Shown here: piece by piece, positions 20,407 to 34,700 of the stretch
Layout: the number at the start of each line of letters is the position of its first letter
How positions within the stretch are numbered: the stretch's first letter is position 1
Assembly: GCF_040712315.1 (NCBI RefSeq)
Contig: NC_134015.1
Span: 48,701,964-48,765,963, forward strand
Direction of reading: 5' to 3'
Origin: Castanea sativa
Lineage: Eukaryota; Streptophyta; Magnoliopsida; Fagales; Fagaceae
DNA: 64,000 nucleotides
Notes under the pieces: generated by a model
What the model saw: the letters and a program-made list of their open reading frames with translations, nothing else
Database searches by the model: none
Told to the model about the DNA's origin: nothing
Program-made: the position numbers and the translations under genes

Positions 20407-22053
20407 ATGTTCACTTCGCAATCTCGAGCCCGAATCATGCAGATCCACTATCAACTTGCTACGGCAAACAAAGGTGGATCCTCTATCTCCGATTACTTTC
20501 AAAAGTTCAAGGGTTTAGTTGATACCCTTGCCGTTGCTGGACAGCCTCTCAGGGATTTTGAAATCGTTTCATATCTCCTTGCGGATTTGGGTCTCGAGTA
20601 TGACCTTTTTGTTACATCTATCACCACCTGTGTCGATCCTCTCTCCATTAACGAGCTTTATGGTCATCTCCTTACACATGAGAACCGCCTTGAGCAACAC
20701 CACAATGTTTCTGTAGAAGCTTTCCCTTCGGCAAATCTAGCTTCAAAATCCCAGCCAAGTCGCGACAGTGGTTTGCGAGGGTCACCTCCTTCATCTGGTG
20801 GACGAAACAACTCTGCCCCTTCTCGTGGGCATCGTGATCGTGGACGCGGTGGTCGTCCCACATCTTATCCCTCCACTGGGCCTCATCCTTCTGGGCCTTC
20901 CTCTGGAACTACTAGGCCCACATGTCAAGTATGCAACAAAATGGGTCACACGGCCCTACAATGCTATAACCGGTTCAACCATGCCTATCATGGTGAGAGC
21001 TCAAACTCCCAACTTGTTGCCTTTGTTACTGGCTCCCCATCCTTTACTAACTATAATTGGTACCCAAACACCGGAGCAACTAATCACCTCACCTCAGACT
21101 TAAGCAATCTCAACCTCCAATCTGAGAAGTATGTTGGTACTGATCAAATTCACGTTGGTAATGGGGCAGGTTTGGCCATCACCTACATTGGTTCCTCTTC
21201 CCTTCCTTCCTCTTCTAAATCATTTATTTTACAAAATGTTCTGCATGTACCTCACATCACAAAAAATTTAATTTCAGTTAGTCAATTCACCAAAGATAAT
21301 GACTGTTTTCTTGAATTTCATCCAAACTTTTTTTGTATTAAGGATCGAGTTTCGGGACACATCCTCCATCGCGAGCCGAGTAAAGCTGGACTCTACTCCT
21401 TTTTCCCATCCTCTTCCAGACAACATCCACATGCTGCTTTTGTTGGAAAACGTGCATCCCTCACTACTTGGCATGGTCGCCTTGGACACCATGTCCTCCG
21501 CGTTGTTCGTCAAGTTCTTTCAAAATTTCAGCTTCCCTTTGTTGCAAATAAAACATCTGATGTATGCTTTGCTTGTCAACAGGGCAAAAGTCACCAGCTT
21601 CCTTTTACTACTACCAGATCTAGGTCTAGGTTTCCTTTGGATTTATTATTTGTTGATGTATGGGGTCCTTCCCCTATTCCTTCAATAAATGGTGCACGTT
21701 ATTATGTTAGTTTTGTTGATGATTTTAGTCGTTATACATGGCTCTTTCCCATCTCTTCTAAATCTGATGTGTTTCGCATATTTTCACAATTTCATATCCA
21801 TGTTGAACGATTTTTTGAGAGGAAAATTAAGGCCATTCAAACTAATTGGGGTGGTGAGTTCCAAAAGTTAAATCCTTTACTTGCAAAATTAGACATTTCT
21901 CATAGAATCTCTTGCCCTCACACTCATCAACAAAATGGATCAGTGGAAAGAAAACATTGTCATGTTGTCGAAACAAGTCTCACATTGCTGAGTCATTCCT
22001 CACTACCTCATCATTTTTGGGCTGATGTATTTGAAATAGCATGTTATTTTTAA
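20407..22053 (+). pseudogene. Copia gag C-terminus, protease and integrase (Ale-like), inactive
   Basis: Open for 548 residues. Gag helical core at 1-110; zinc knuckle CQVCNKMGHTALQC at 173-186; protease near 218-230; GAG-pre-integrase with H356, H361, C387 and C390; integrase core with D417 (FVDVWGP) and E514 (GSVERKH). The protease DTGA motif reads NTGA at 221, and the second integrase Asp in the usual TDNGGEF reads TNWGGEF at 480. Both enzymes should be dead. The frame ends at a stop where the family continues in another phase, so a frameshift lies near 22053. Ale/Retrofit lineage is inferred from the Gag and integrase style. Confidence 0.9.
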
Positions 22054-24306
22054 TAAATCGTTTAGCTACACCTATTTTGAACAACAGATCTCCTTTTGAA
22101 CTTCTATTCCAACGGCCTACTGATTACTCATTTTTGAAAATTTTTGGGTGTGCTTGTTGGCCACTTCTACGGCCTTATAATCGTAACAAAATTCAATTTC
22201 GTTCTGCTCAATGCATTTTTCTAGGATACAGCTTTTCTCATCATGGGTACAAATGCTATCATCCTTCATCTGGCAAAATCTGTTTCTCGTAATGTGGTGT
22301 TTGATGAAAATTTATTTCCATTTGCCACTAACTCTGTTTCTGCAGCTTCCTCCCAATCATCTCCACAGGTTGCATATCTCCCTTCCTCTCTGCCTTCCAT
22401 CCTTGGGTCTCCACCTGCTCCACAGTCAACTGCTACTTCATCAGTATCAAGATCTCCTCCTACACTACCATGTTCAAGTTCTTCACCCCCCCCCCCCCCC
22501 ACACAACAACTGCCTCTTGCTGACTCCAATCCACAGGCTCCACCTGCACCACCACAAAATATTCATCCTATGCAAACACGATCCAAATCCAACATTTTCA
22601 AACCCAAGCACCCTTCAGATGGTACTGTCCGATATCCTTTACCTCAAGCCTTACTTACCTCTTCCTCACCCACAGATATTGAACCCACCTCCTTCACTGC
22701 TGCTTCCAAGCATGTTAAATGGCGTCAAGCCATGAATGTTGAATTTGATGCTCTCCTTCGTAATGGCACCTGGTCTCTAGTTGCTCCTTCTCCCACTATG
22801 AATATTGTGGGCTGCAAGTGGGTATTTCGTATCAAAAGAAATGTTGATGGCACTATTGACAAGTATAAAGCTCACCTCGTTGCCAAAGGATTTCACCAAC
22901 AACCTGGGGTTGACTTTGGCGAAACTTACAGTCCCGTGGTGAAGCCTACTACAATTTGTACTGTTCTTTCGATAGCTATCTCCTTTGGGTGGTCTATACA
23001 TCAGCTTGATGTTCAAAATATTTTTCTTCATGGCTTCCTCTCTGAAGATGTCTACATGGCTCAACCACCTGGCTTCATCCATCCATCCTATCCCCATCAT
23101 ATGTGCAAACTCCAGAAGGCACTTTATGGCTTGAAACAGGCCCCTAGAGCATGGTTTTCCCGCCTCAGTAACAAGCTTTTTGAGATAGGCTTCATGGGTT
23201 CTAAGTCTGACTCTTCTCTCTTCATTTACAAATCTGCCCACCTCATCATCTATGTTCTGGTTTATGTTGATGACATCATTGTCACTGGCTCTAATTTACA
23301 TGCCATCCATCGTCTTATCAACTGCCTTCAATTGGATTTTGCAATCAAGGATTTGGGTCCCTTACATTTCTTTTTGGGCATTGAAGCTGTATCTGTTCCA
23401 AATGGTCTCTTCCTTACACAGCGTAGATATATCATGGATCTCTTGAGTCATAGAAAGATGACCCATGCAAAGCCTATCACCTCTCCTGTGTCCTCTGCTC
23501 ATGCTCTCTCTGCCTTTCATGGTGATTCATTGCCTAATCCTACTGAGTATAGGAGTACAGTGGGTGCTTTGCAATATCTCTCTCTGACAAGACCTGCCAT
23601 TTCCTTTGCAGTTAATAAGGTTTGTCAATTTATGCATCGTCCCACCAATATCCATTGGCAGGCTGTTAAGCGTATACTACGCTATCTCAAGCACACTATT
23701 TCTCATGGTCTCCATCTCACAAAGAACACATCACCCTTGTTGGAAGCCTACTCTGATGCTGACTGGGCTGGCTGCCTTGATGACAAAAAATCAACCAGTG
23801 GCTATTGTGTATTTCTTGGCTCCAATCTTATCTCATGGAGCTCTCGCAAACAGCCAACCGTGTCACGCTCAAGTACAGAATCAGAATATCGCTCCTTGGC
23901 CACCACTACTACTGAACTTCTATGGCTTCAATCTCTCTTACGGGAACTTGGCTTCTTCCTTCCTCGCCCACCAGTTCTTTGGTGTGACAAAATTGGAGCC
24001 ACCTCCCTCACTGCAAATCCGGCCTTTCATGCCCGTACAAAACACATCGAAATTGACTTTCACTTTGTTCGTGACCGTGTTGCTACTCGATGTCTTGATG
24101 TACGGTATCGCTCCACTAAGGATCAAGTTGCTGACATCTTCACCAAACCGTTGACTTCTCGTCGCTTTGAGCTTCTTCGTGCCAAACTCAGCATTCATTC
24201 TACTCCGTTTCGTTTGCGGGGGCGTATTGGAACAATAGGTGCAGATAATGATCAACATTCAAGTCAGCCTTATCAGAATAACAAGATACACCACGATGAG
24301 AGATAA
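22054..24306 (+). pseudogene. Copia integrase tail, reverse transcriptase and RNase H
   Basis: 22054-22290 continues the integrase C-terminal part (FKIFGCACWPLLRPYN-type) in a shifted phase. A second shift near 22285 leads into a 687-residue open frame from 22243. A 17-C run at about 22483-22500 lies in its Pro-rich linker. RT begins near residue 160 (WRQAMNVEFDAL), has QLDVQNIFLHG and the YVDDIIVTGS active site. RNase H follows with YSDADWAGC, SSTESEYRSL and DQVADIFTKPL. RT and RNase H look intact apart from the upstream shifts, which is usual for a decaying copy. Confidence 0.9.
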
Positions 24307-24470
24307 TAGGGATAGATATTTGATTCAAAGTCAAATATATCTGCTCTAGGCAAATACTTGTACTTATCTGATCTACTAAAGTCATGTATGTCTAATGTAC
24401 TATATATATTAACAATAGCAACAGAGGAAATTCATTCGGCCAAAAGCTTTCTATTATTTTATTGTTTTAA
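24212..24470 (+). repeat. Polypurine tract and probable 3' LTR start of the Ale-like Copia
   Basis: A G-rich tract (tttgcgggggcg, about 24213-24224) precedes tattggaacaataggt, a plausible LTR start with TA in place of TG. The following about 240 bases are LTR-like, but the end is not defined. I find no matching 5' LTR upstream of gag, so the element is probably truncated or its 5' LTR was lost. Confidence 0.45.
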
Positions 24471-26933
24471 TATTTTTTTCTATTCCAAAAAGTTCTTCAA
24501 TTTCAATAACCAAAAGACTAGGCAGAGTATAAAGGCTATGAAAAAATTGCAACAAAATATACAATAGATTACTGAAGCTATGCGAGTTCATGTGCCACCT
24601 GATTATTTTCTCTTATAGTGTGTGTTACTTCCAAGATTGATACAATTGCAACTTGCAAGCCATGAAAGATGTTCTGTATCATGGGTCCAAGAGCCCCAAT
24701 TGATTCGCTGCTTTGGCCGCTTGATTTTTCCAATATAGGGCAGTGTGCTCCTTGTTTGTAGCTGAAAGAGAATGCAATGTGCTCCTTACTCGTAGGCGAA
24801 ATAGACTTTTGCTTTCAGTGCAAAAGCCTTAGTTTGTTTTCTAAATAGAAATAGATAACTTGGTTTTCTAGTTTCAGATTAATTCTAGAAATAGTAGAGT
24901 TGTAGATAGATATGCTTTGAGAATATATATGACTTAGCATTTCGAATCTATAAGCCTCCATCGAATTGTTTCTGCCTTCTTGGAGATAATATGACTTTAG
25001 CATTCAAAATTATTTTTTCAGACCAGCAATTCGGTTGAGTAACTTCGTTGTGAGCCCAATTCATGTATTATAATTTACTTTATTATTTTAAACATGGCCC
25101 AAGCCCATAAAACATAAGAGAAATTTAAGGAGGTGTGATTTGAAAAGTATGAATAGACTTTTTTTTAGGCCTTTTGCATGAGCCTAGATCATGTGTGTTG
25201 CAAAGTGGACTAGAGACACTCACATCACCGAAAGCTCATGGAAAAGGTCTGCCAGCCTACTACTCAAAATTTCACCCCATTGGAGACTTCTAGCTCCTAC
25301 TAAATGTGGTAAAACCACTGTATTAAAAACCGAATCAGACTGGCCAGTTCAATCGATTGAACCGAGAATTGAGCATAGAACTAGTGTGGTCAAAATTGGG
25401 AAAAACCAATTAGGAATCGAGAAAATTTGGGAACCAGTCCCTTTTTCAGTTCTTTGACTAGTTCAGTTTTAAAAACTATGGGTTAAACATTCTGATCAAT
25501 CCATGTTAGCCTCTAGAGCCTTGCTGACCTCCTTGGCCGCCCTAACTACTAGTTGCCACTTAAAGTAGCTTCCCAATGCTTTAATTCAGCTGCGGAACAG
25601 CTCCTCCCTTTCACCCATATAAAGCAATTTTGGCCATGACCATTAGTTTGACATCATGGGTGACCATGGCCTCAGTCATTAAGCTGAGACCGGTCCTTAA
25701 TAGCATCCCAAGCTTGACATAAAACCTCCCATCAGATTAAACAAAGCCAATCACGTTTTGCCTCTAAAACCACAACTTTAGAAGAAAAGCCCATACAACC
25801 ATGAAAGAGCAACACAATTGTGATGCCCAAAGGTGAAAATAGTGGTGCCAAAGAGTTTTCTCTCTCTCCCTCACCACCTCTATAAAATTCCTTTTCCTGC
25901 TATATGTGCAAAACAGTTATTGATTTAATGAATTATGCATATTTTTTCTCTCTCTGTTGTTTTGCACTTTGATTCCACTCTTGTGGTGCACCATTAGCCT
26001 CTACTCACTAAATATTGAAATTTTGAATTGGACTCTCAAATTAATCATGTTAAATGAACCCAAGGAGAGTTTTGGGCTTGTTCTAGTATTTCGGCCCTTG
26101 TCGCAAAAACGTCCCTGACAATAGTTAGATGTTAATGAAACATATTTGGAAGGTTTTTTTTAAAAAAATAAATAAACACTAAAATTTGTAACTTATTATG
26201 GTACTACTTACCCAAATTCAACATATTTTAAAACGTTGCCTTTTAGGTTACTATTACAATCATTTCAGAGAGAAATAACTATTACTTGTAATAAAAGATG
26301 CAAGCAAATAATAAAATAGTTTTTCCAAGTGGAAAAGCTATAATTTCAATTCAAGGGACAAAATTAAAAGACAAAATTATAAAATAATAATAAAAAACCT
26401 TTAAAAAATCAATGATATTAATAATAAATAAATAAACAATTTTTATGACATTTTTGGTATGCTAATTTAGAAATGTTGTAAATTTGTTGACATTTTGTTA
26501 TGTCTCTAAAATTACTTTATTATTAATATTATTATTTGTATAATATTAATATGGGATCCATTAATTGAGTTGCTGTGGCTGGATAGAAAGGAAAAAAAAA
26601 ATTGGGATTAGGGGGAAACTATAAAAAGGGTGGCCGGAATAGTGTGATGTGGCAAAATCAAGTGTGACAGTGGCTAAACCAAAGTGAGAGTTTGGTGTTT
26701 TTTTTCTTTAGTGCTAGACTGCTTAATTAAAGCAGGATAGGTTTGCGGCTTTTTTTCTTATGCCTGTGGAACAGTTTGGTTATTGTGGGAAATGCTTCTT
26801 TGTTTTCTTTCTCATGTCAGGATAGGTAAGAAATTAAAAGAGTTAAATTTTTTGTTCATTTAAAAGATATTATACGAGGAGCCAGGAGGCATGTGCCCCC
26901 TCTCGCCCCCCCTTAGCTCTGCCTTTAATAACA
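24471..26933. other. Intergenic DNA without recognisable gene
   Basis: No coding region is supported. At about 25318-25485 there is an inverted-repeat rich stretch (aaaccgaatcagactggcc ... ctagttcagttttaaaaac) that looks like a small TIR element. The rest is AT-rich single-copy-looking sequence. Confidence 0.5.
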
Positions 26934-27774
26934 ACTTGTAAGTTATCTGTGCAATGCACGGATAATATTGTAATATTTTATATAAGATGATTTTGGAGAA
27001 TGTTGTAGATGTATTATAGCATAGTTGTTATAAAACTTTATTAGTAATGAGTTTATCAAAAAAAACAACAATTATAAATTGCATACACATATTCATTATA
27101 ATTATTCAATTGAAATAATGAAGAAAAAAAAACTTTGAAGAAAAATTATAGAATAAAATTTCTTATAGAATGTGTCTTTCTCTCTCCTTAATTCTAAAAC
27201 AAAATACACATCTCAAACACCCACGGTTAATCACATCGTTTACAAAACCCACAAATTTACAACATCCGGCGTTGACATCAAAATCGTAATCGCCATTGTC
27301 ACTCAATATAAAACGCAAACCCTCCTTCCTTGGTTGTAGCCAACTCAAACGGGGTAGGAGCAGATGATGCAACAATGTTAGAGTTAGGTAAGTGTCGTTG
27401 AAAGATTGAAGGTAAATGACATCATTTTTCGTCTATGTGTATTTGACATGGGATAACATGAAGGGCAATAAGTAAGTATATATAAACGGCTAGAAGTGCA
27501 AGAGGTGAAAAAGTGAATTAAAATGCAAAGTGTTTTGTGTGTATGTGTGAGAGATAAAATGTCTTCAAACATTGAACCAAATAATACAAAGAATACCTTT
27601 TTTTTAATTAGAAAAGTCTTAAAACATTGAACCAAATAAAATCAAAAGTCAATAATTAATTTGTTCTTACCTTTAATGTAAGTTAAGGTATTTTAATTCT
27701 CTTCATAGAGTGCGCCACATGGCAGAACCTCATACTCTCCCATATGAGGTCTCTGCTTTTATATATATATTGAT
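26934..27774 (-). mobile_element. Small non-autonomous Helitron (minus strand)
   Basis: On the minus strand it starts TCAATATATATATAAAAGC at 27774 and ends CAAG at 26934, preceded by the palindrome CCGTGCATTGCACaG. It is flanked by A on the left and T on the right on the plus strand. The usual CTAG is CAAG here. No coding sequence. Confidence 0.6.
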
Positions 27775-28061
27775 TCCATTACATGATCTATTTAATAATC
27801 AATTAGCTACAAATAAAACATGCCCTTAAATTCAATAAATCTAAAAATTGAATTTTTCAATCATCTAACGTAAATGAAACAAGGTAGGTTCGTTTGAATA
27901 ATTATCCCAATGTTCGAAATCGACCAATAGGTACGATTATGTTGGTCATACCAATGCATAATTATTGACTAGTATAATACTCTACAAAATAATACCTAGC
28001 GTAGCTGGGAACCAACATTTATGTATCATATCATTGCATCATTCTTCTCCAAAAAAGAAAA

Positions 28062-28118
<57 letters not shown>

Positions 28119-28711
28119 ATCATTCATATCTTGGCATAATACTCCAAAAAGTTATACTTAAGTGTAGCTGGGAACCAACCTATATGTATCACATGTTTTC
28201 GGATTCAAGACAATAATCTTCCAAATGGTCTGAGCTTTCTAATCTAATTGGTTCAAGAAATTTACCATCAAGTCAAAGCCGCCGGCTCCTATTAAATTTG
28301 ACACCTATCTAGTATAATGTACAAATTTAATTCTTAAAAAGATACTCATTAAGGCATGATTAGTACGATCTGTTTGTAATGTTTTAATCGTATCATTTTC
28401 TTATCCTTTCCTCAATAAGTTCAAGCCTAATCTCAATAGGAAAAGTCATTTCAGCCAACAAAGAAAAAAGATGTGCTTCACCACTTTTTCATGTAATTTC
28501 AATCATTCTGGGAAAAGATATCTCTCAATATGTTTACATTTTGGGTTAAGCGCTAGCTAATGTTGAATATTGAAGTTACTTGTAGTTCAGGTTGATTTGC
28601 CACCTGATGCCAAGGGAAAAATCTTATGACAAGAGTTTCCTTTTATCATATCCTCAAACTAGCATCATTCAATGTACACAGACTGAAGAGAGGAAAGCAG
28701 CATAAAACGCT
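27775..28711. other. Intergenic DNA with an imperfect repeat around a (TA)n run
   Basis: A (TA)n tract at about 28070-28115 lies between two diverged copies of a ~60-base segment (ataatactc...gtagctgggaaccaac...tatgtatca, near 27975 and 28136). No gene is seen. Confidence 0.5.
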
Positions 28712-31700
28712 TCAGGTCCGCTTGATCTTTGAAAATGTTCCTGTCTCAGAGAAGTATGTGCTTTGAATTCCACTGCCAAGCTGGTGGGCATGAGCCTGCG
28801 GGTTACTGAGCTCTATGCCCTGTAGAGGGAAATGGCAATTAACATATCATTGACATGAATATGCGACAAAAAGATTAGACAAATGAAAATAGCAAATTAT
28901 GAGTAAATCCAATCAGTTTAGGATAGCAGAGAAGTTGAGCATTTGGTAAGGACTCTATAAAACATCTAGGACTTGGTTCAAAAATAAAGCTGCAGCATAT
29001 TTGAACTTGATAAACTCCCACTTAAAATAGATTCATTGCACATCCGCTACATTGGCTGGTTAAAAGACCAACTATTTATGTAGGTTTCATGCACCATAGT
29101 ACCATGAACTAATTAGAAGAAAACTATACTATACTATCCTATCCAAAACAACTTTTCCTCAGCCATTTTAGTAACTTCCATTTTTGCAACATCTTGCTGA
29201 CCAGAAGCTTTTCACTGACCATACAATAATATCCTTATCTGATTCAGCCTCTAATAGAGACTAACTCTAGGAACTTGTAATGGTTTAAATCAGTCTAAAT
29301 GAGGCTCATCTCCATTTGTATTTGAACTGGACAGAAACCAGTTCATGATCAATTGTTCAGATACATGGTGCATAAAGCACCATCATTCCATATTCGCTGA
29401 GCTTGTAAAACAGAAAGTTACGGAATTTGAAAAGAAACAAGAGAATAATAACAAACCAAGAGGGAAGGAGAATGGCATTCATGTAGCTGTCATCAACCTG
29501 TCCTCAGCAGCTCAGGCTTTAATTTAAGGGCAAAGAACAAGGATCACATGAAATCGCTTTGGAAGAGATGAAGGAAACGGCACTGGCAAGATTGAGGAGA
29601 CGTAGACAATGTTGAGAGGGTGAAAGCATGGATCTTCCCACACCATCAGGTCAACAATATATAGGCAAGGGAGAAGAAGAAGGTAAAGAAGACCAAAATT
29701 TGGTTAGGTAGAGGAGAGTCAAAGCATCCCAGTGTGTTTAAATGAGTGACGCATTTACCACCTCAGATTTTTTAAAATAAGATCTTGACCATGAACTGAC
29801 ACCTATTCATTTGAAATACAATTGGAGTGACAAGAAACCCTATCCTTAATTCAATTGCTTACTTATTATATTATGTGAAATTGAAATTTCATAGATGACT
29901 AAGAAAATAAGCATGCCAACAAACACTATCATGAGGTATGGTCAATTTTGGCATAAATTCTTAAAGCAAACCTTCGGGCTTCCTACAAAATTTTCTGAAA
30001 TTTTAGTTAACCATATCTGCTTCACTTTAGAAGCCTATATACAGATAGAGAGTTCATGGAGAGAGTACAAAGTTCTACAAACCTGCACAGGTGTAAATGC
30101 TAAACTTGAGGTCAATCCTGAGGAGGCACCACTGCTTCCATACTGCTTTTCCTTAAACCTGTAGTGCATGAAGTAAAGAGACAAGGTTGGTGATATGATT
30201 TAGCTGATAGGAAGCAAGTCTGAAATAGAAATGGTAATCCAATCTAAACTACTGCAACTTGTAAAAGAATCCAGTAATAAGCTATTAAGACTAGCAGCAA
30301 GCCCAGAAATACAAATATACAGGAATAGAAAGCAGCAGTAGAAATAGACCTCTTAGCAGCTTTGGCAGCAAGTTTGCTCTGACCAACTGATACCCGCAGC
30401 TTGCCACTCCCAGCCTGACCAAGCATTCCATAACCCTCCCCCAGCCCATCACCTATCATCAAGGAGCATAAACAGTAAGGAGAATAGGATGGATAACATT
30501 AACCATTGGCATTAAAATTGCATTGAAGGGCTATAAGTTTTTATTTTTTTTGATAAATAATGAAACTTTTATTAAATAAAACACAAATTGAAGTACACCA
30601 GGGGTGTACTTAGGGAGCAGTACAACCAACATTGAAGGACTATAAGTTACAATATGAAAATGGTGTTCCGATGGATACACCAAGAAAGATGCTAACAAAT
30701 AGAGATATTCACCTTCATTATCAAAAATGCAATCCAAAGATTTTTAATTCAATAAATAAAAGGGATTGACTTCAACAACAGAATTCGAAAATGAACACTT
30801 TGACAATAGGCATTTGTTGGACTTGCATATGTCAATATATTTCTATGATTCATTAAAGCATTTGTACCAATTATGAACCGAAATTTTTTGGAACAATTGG
30901 CAAATTTAATATTTGAGCAGCTGAAGACAACTTTACCTAAAGAACTCTCTTCAGGAACACCAAATTGCATCCTATTAGCCAGCTTCCTCATGTCCGTTAT
31001 CGCATATCTGAAATATTAAATATAAGCAAATGTATGACAAAGTATCAAATTAATAAATGATCAAATGAAGAAATTAAAGTTAGAAAGAAATTAAAAAACT
31101 TAACCACCTTTCCTTCATCTTCCTTAGCCGACGACCACCTCTCTTCTTTTTAGGCTCAGAATCAGGCACGGGAAGTGGCTTAGGTTGCTTCGCAGGAGGA
31201 GGCTCTTGCCACTTCTCAATTTTCTTACAGATCTCTTCCCGTAACCCTCTTCCAGTTTTCCCTGATGGATCTCCTCTGGTGGAATCTACTCTTGCTGCAA
31301 GTGTTGACTTTGAAGCCAAGATCCGACAAGCACGCATCCTCAAAGAAGGAGGCGTAGTTTGGAATATCTCTGTTTGCTCAATATAACCCACACGAAATTG
31401 CGATGTTGCAGTTGAAAACCCAGCAAGGTTCTTTTTCTTTGCACCAAGAAGCTGAACATTACAAGCAGGCATCTTAGCTAATGATACAAGACCACCTGCT
31501 GTCCCCATTAGTTTCGCCGCAACAGCACTACCAACAATAGCAGAAAGATTTGGGGCAATATAACCCATTCTACTTTCTACAAAGTCAAGGACCTTTTTCT
31601 TTGCTGCATCAAGAGCAAGAGCTCGATCACATGCATCAATGGTCTTACTAAGAATTTCCTCGGGAAGTGGCTTGCCACTTGTAGTTGATGCTGTAACTGA

Positions 31701-34700
31701 CACTACCATAATGATAGCCGAGGGTAAAAGACCTTCCAGATCAACGAGGGTCAAATCCATTTCATTCGCAATCTTCTTAACAACACGAGCATAATCAATT
31801 GGGTGATGCACAAGTGACTCAAGCTCTGGAAATTTCAACCGGTACTTGTCACGGATAAAATTGTGGATAATAACAATTTCATTCTCAATGTCAACCGACA
31901 AAGCATTACAGTCCACAATCAGCTGGTACTCAGGATCATCTTCCAAAACCATTCCATGATTTGTCATATCAGAACCATTCTGGAGTGCATCCTCCACTTT
32001 CTGCCAGTCAGAAACCATGTTACCACTATATCAACAATAACATGCATATCCAGTTATTAAAAAAAAGCTCAGACAATGGTCAAATTATACACCTAATCCC
32101 TGCTGAATCTACAGTACAAGAGAGAGCTGAAAGGCTGAAACTAACATGTTCCACTATAGAACGGTAAAATATTACAACCACCACCACCACCACCAAGCCT
32201 TAGTCCCAAAATTTTGGGATCAGCTATAGACCCTCAACAAAGTAGTCTAGTTTCCGCCATTCTATTTTATCTGAAGTCATACTCTATGTTATTTCCTTAA
32301 TTGACAAGTCATTTCATACTACTATAAATTTTACCTTTGGTCTTCCTCTATGTTTTTTTCCATTCCCTCAACTTGATTAAATTCACTATTTCTCACTAAT
32401 GCATTAATCGCTCTTCTCTGAACATGACCAAACCATCCCAAATGACTCTCCCTCATTTTTCATCAATAAGGACCGCTCTTATCTTTAAGAGAATTTCCTA
32501 ATTTTGAATCCTTCCTTATGTTTCCATTTATCCATATTAACATTCTTAATTCAGCCACACTAATTTTATGAATATGCTGCTTCTTCGTAGCCCAACATTC
32601 AATACAATAGAGCATAATTTTTTTTTTTTTTTTGATAAGTAAAAATGATATATATACGAAGGGTTACTCTATGCCTGAAAAAACACAGAGCAACCTAGGA
32701 GATACAAGAAGAAGAAAACAAAGAGAAACAAAGACAACAAGAAAATTAGAAAAGGAAAAGGGAGCAAAGAAAAGAAGGGAGGGAATCACTAGACGTGAGT
32801 CCCCACGCGCGCGACCTATCAAAGAGAGTCCCACTAAAAAAAACAAGCAACTATTCACTAGAGCTATCCAAATCCTCAAAAGTCCTCCGGTTACGCTCCT
32901 TCCAAATACACCAAAGGATGCACAGCGGGACTAAATTCCAGATCTGAGATGAATGCTTCCCCAACCAATTCCACCAACCAAAAAGCATTTCAGGAATCGA
33001 TCTAGGCATAACCCAGGCCAAGCCAAAAGTTAGGAAAACAAAGCTCCATAACCGGTAGGCCATTTCACAATGAAGAAGAAGGTGATCTACCGTCTCTCCA
33101 CTATGACGGCACATAATGCACCAATTCACAAAATCCAATCTCCTCAATCTCAGATTGTCTCCCGTTAGAATCTTATTCCAAGCTACACACCAAACAAAAA
33201 AAGAAACTCGCCTTGGGGCCTTTGCTCTCCAAATAGCTTTCCAAGGAAAGATAGTTGAAGGAGAATTTCTTAATTTGTTATAGTACGACCGGATGTCAAA
33301 AGCTCCATTAGACTTCAATTTCCATCTCATCCGATCTCCAACATCCATAGGAGGGGTTATAGCACCCAACATACGAAGAAACCGCAGCCCTTCATCCATC
33401 TCCCAATCATTAAAAAATCTACTAAACCGAACATTCCAAAATCTTCTATCCTCCGCTCCCTGCCTTTGCAAAGAAGTTTCAACAGAAGCCTCCTTCACAA
33501 TGGCAATGCCAAACAACCTTGAAAAAGCCAATTGAAAAGGTTGATCCCCATGCCACCCATCCTGCCAAAACCTCACCCTATTCCCCAATCCAACCACAAA
33601 CTGACAATTTTTGCTGAAATCCTCCCAACCCATGCGGATACTTCTCCACAAACCACACCCATGAGCTCCCCTACCCAGCTTTGAGGTCCATCCCCCCCAA
33701 TCTTCCCCATATTTTGAAGCTACAACCCGCCTCCATAGCCGACCCTCTTCCTTTCCAAACTGCCACAACCATTTCCCCAACAAAGCCTTATTAAAGGTAG
33801 TGAGTTTCCTAATCCCTAAGCCACCATTGGCTATAGGCGCACAAACTTTGTCCCAACCAACCAAATGAATCTTGCTCTCTCCCCAAAGGAAATCCCTTTG
33901 CAACTTTTCAATTTTATTAGCCACATGAGTAGGAATAGTGAATAACGATAGAAAGTAAGTCGGAAGACTAGAAAGCGTACTCTTGAGAAGCATCAAACGA
34001 CCCCCCTTAGACAAGTACAACTTCTTCCACCCAGATAATTTCCGCTTAATATTTTCCAAAATTGTATTCCAAATTAAAGGGGAATTGTGAGGAGCCCCCA
34101 GCGGCATGCCAAGATACAACATAGGTAAAGAACCAACCCTACAGCCCAATATATCAGCCAGAGCATGCACATCCCCAACCTCCCCTATAGGAACCATTTC
34201 GCTCTTATGCACATTGACCTTCAAACCCGTTACCGCCTGAAAACTAAGGAGCAACAACCGAATATGAAGAATTTGCTCCACATAGAGCATAATTGGTCTC
34301 ATAGAAATCTAATAAAACTTTCCCTTTAACTTAATTGGTACACTAGGACCACACAATACTCGTGATGTGCTTCTCCACTTTGTCCACCGTACTCTTATCC
34401 TATGATTTGCATCCTTTTCAATCTCTCCCCATCATGAATTATTGTTCCAAGATACCAAATTCTCTTAGTTTTTAGTATCTCTTGACCAGCAAGTCTTACA
34501 TGCCATTATCTTGGTTTCTACTTTTACTAAAAGTATATTCCATTTACTCTTATTTAGTCCTACTTAACTAAAAACCTTGAAATTCTTAAACATCTCACCA
34601 AATTTCTAACAATTTCTAACTTGACATAAACTCCAAGTCTACTCTCATCCACTAAAACTATATCATCTACAACTAGAACATTTAATAATTTAAAAAAATA

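Noticed and set aside
22777..23241. 154-codon minus frame opposite Copia RT
   Set aside because: Shadow of the plus-strand reverse transcriptase.
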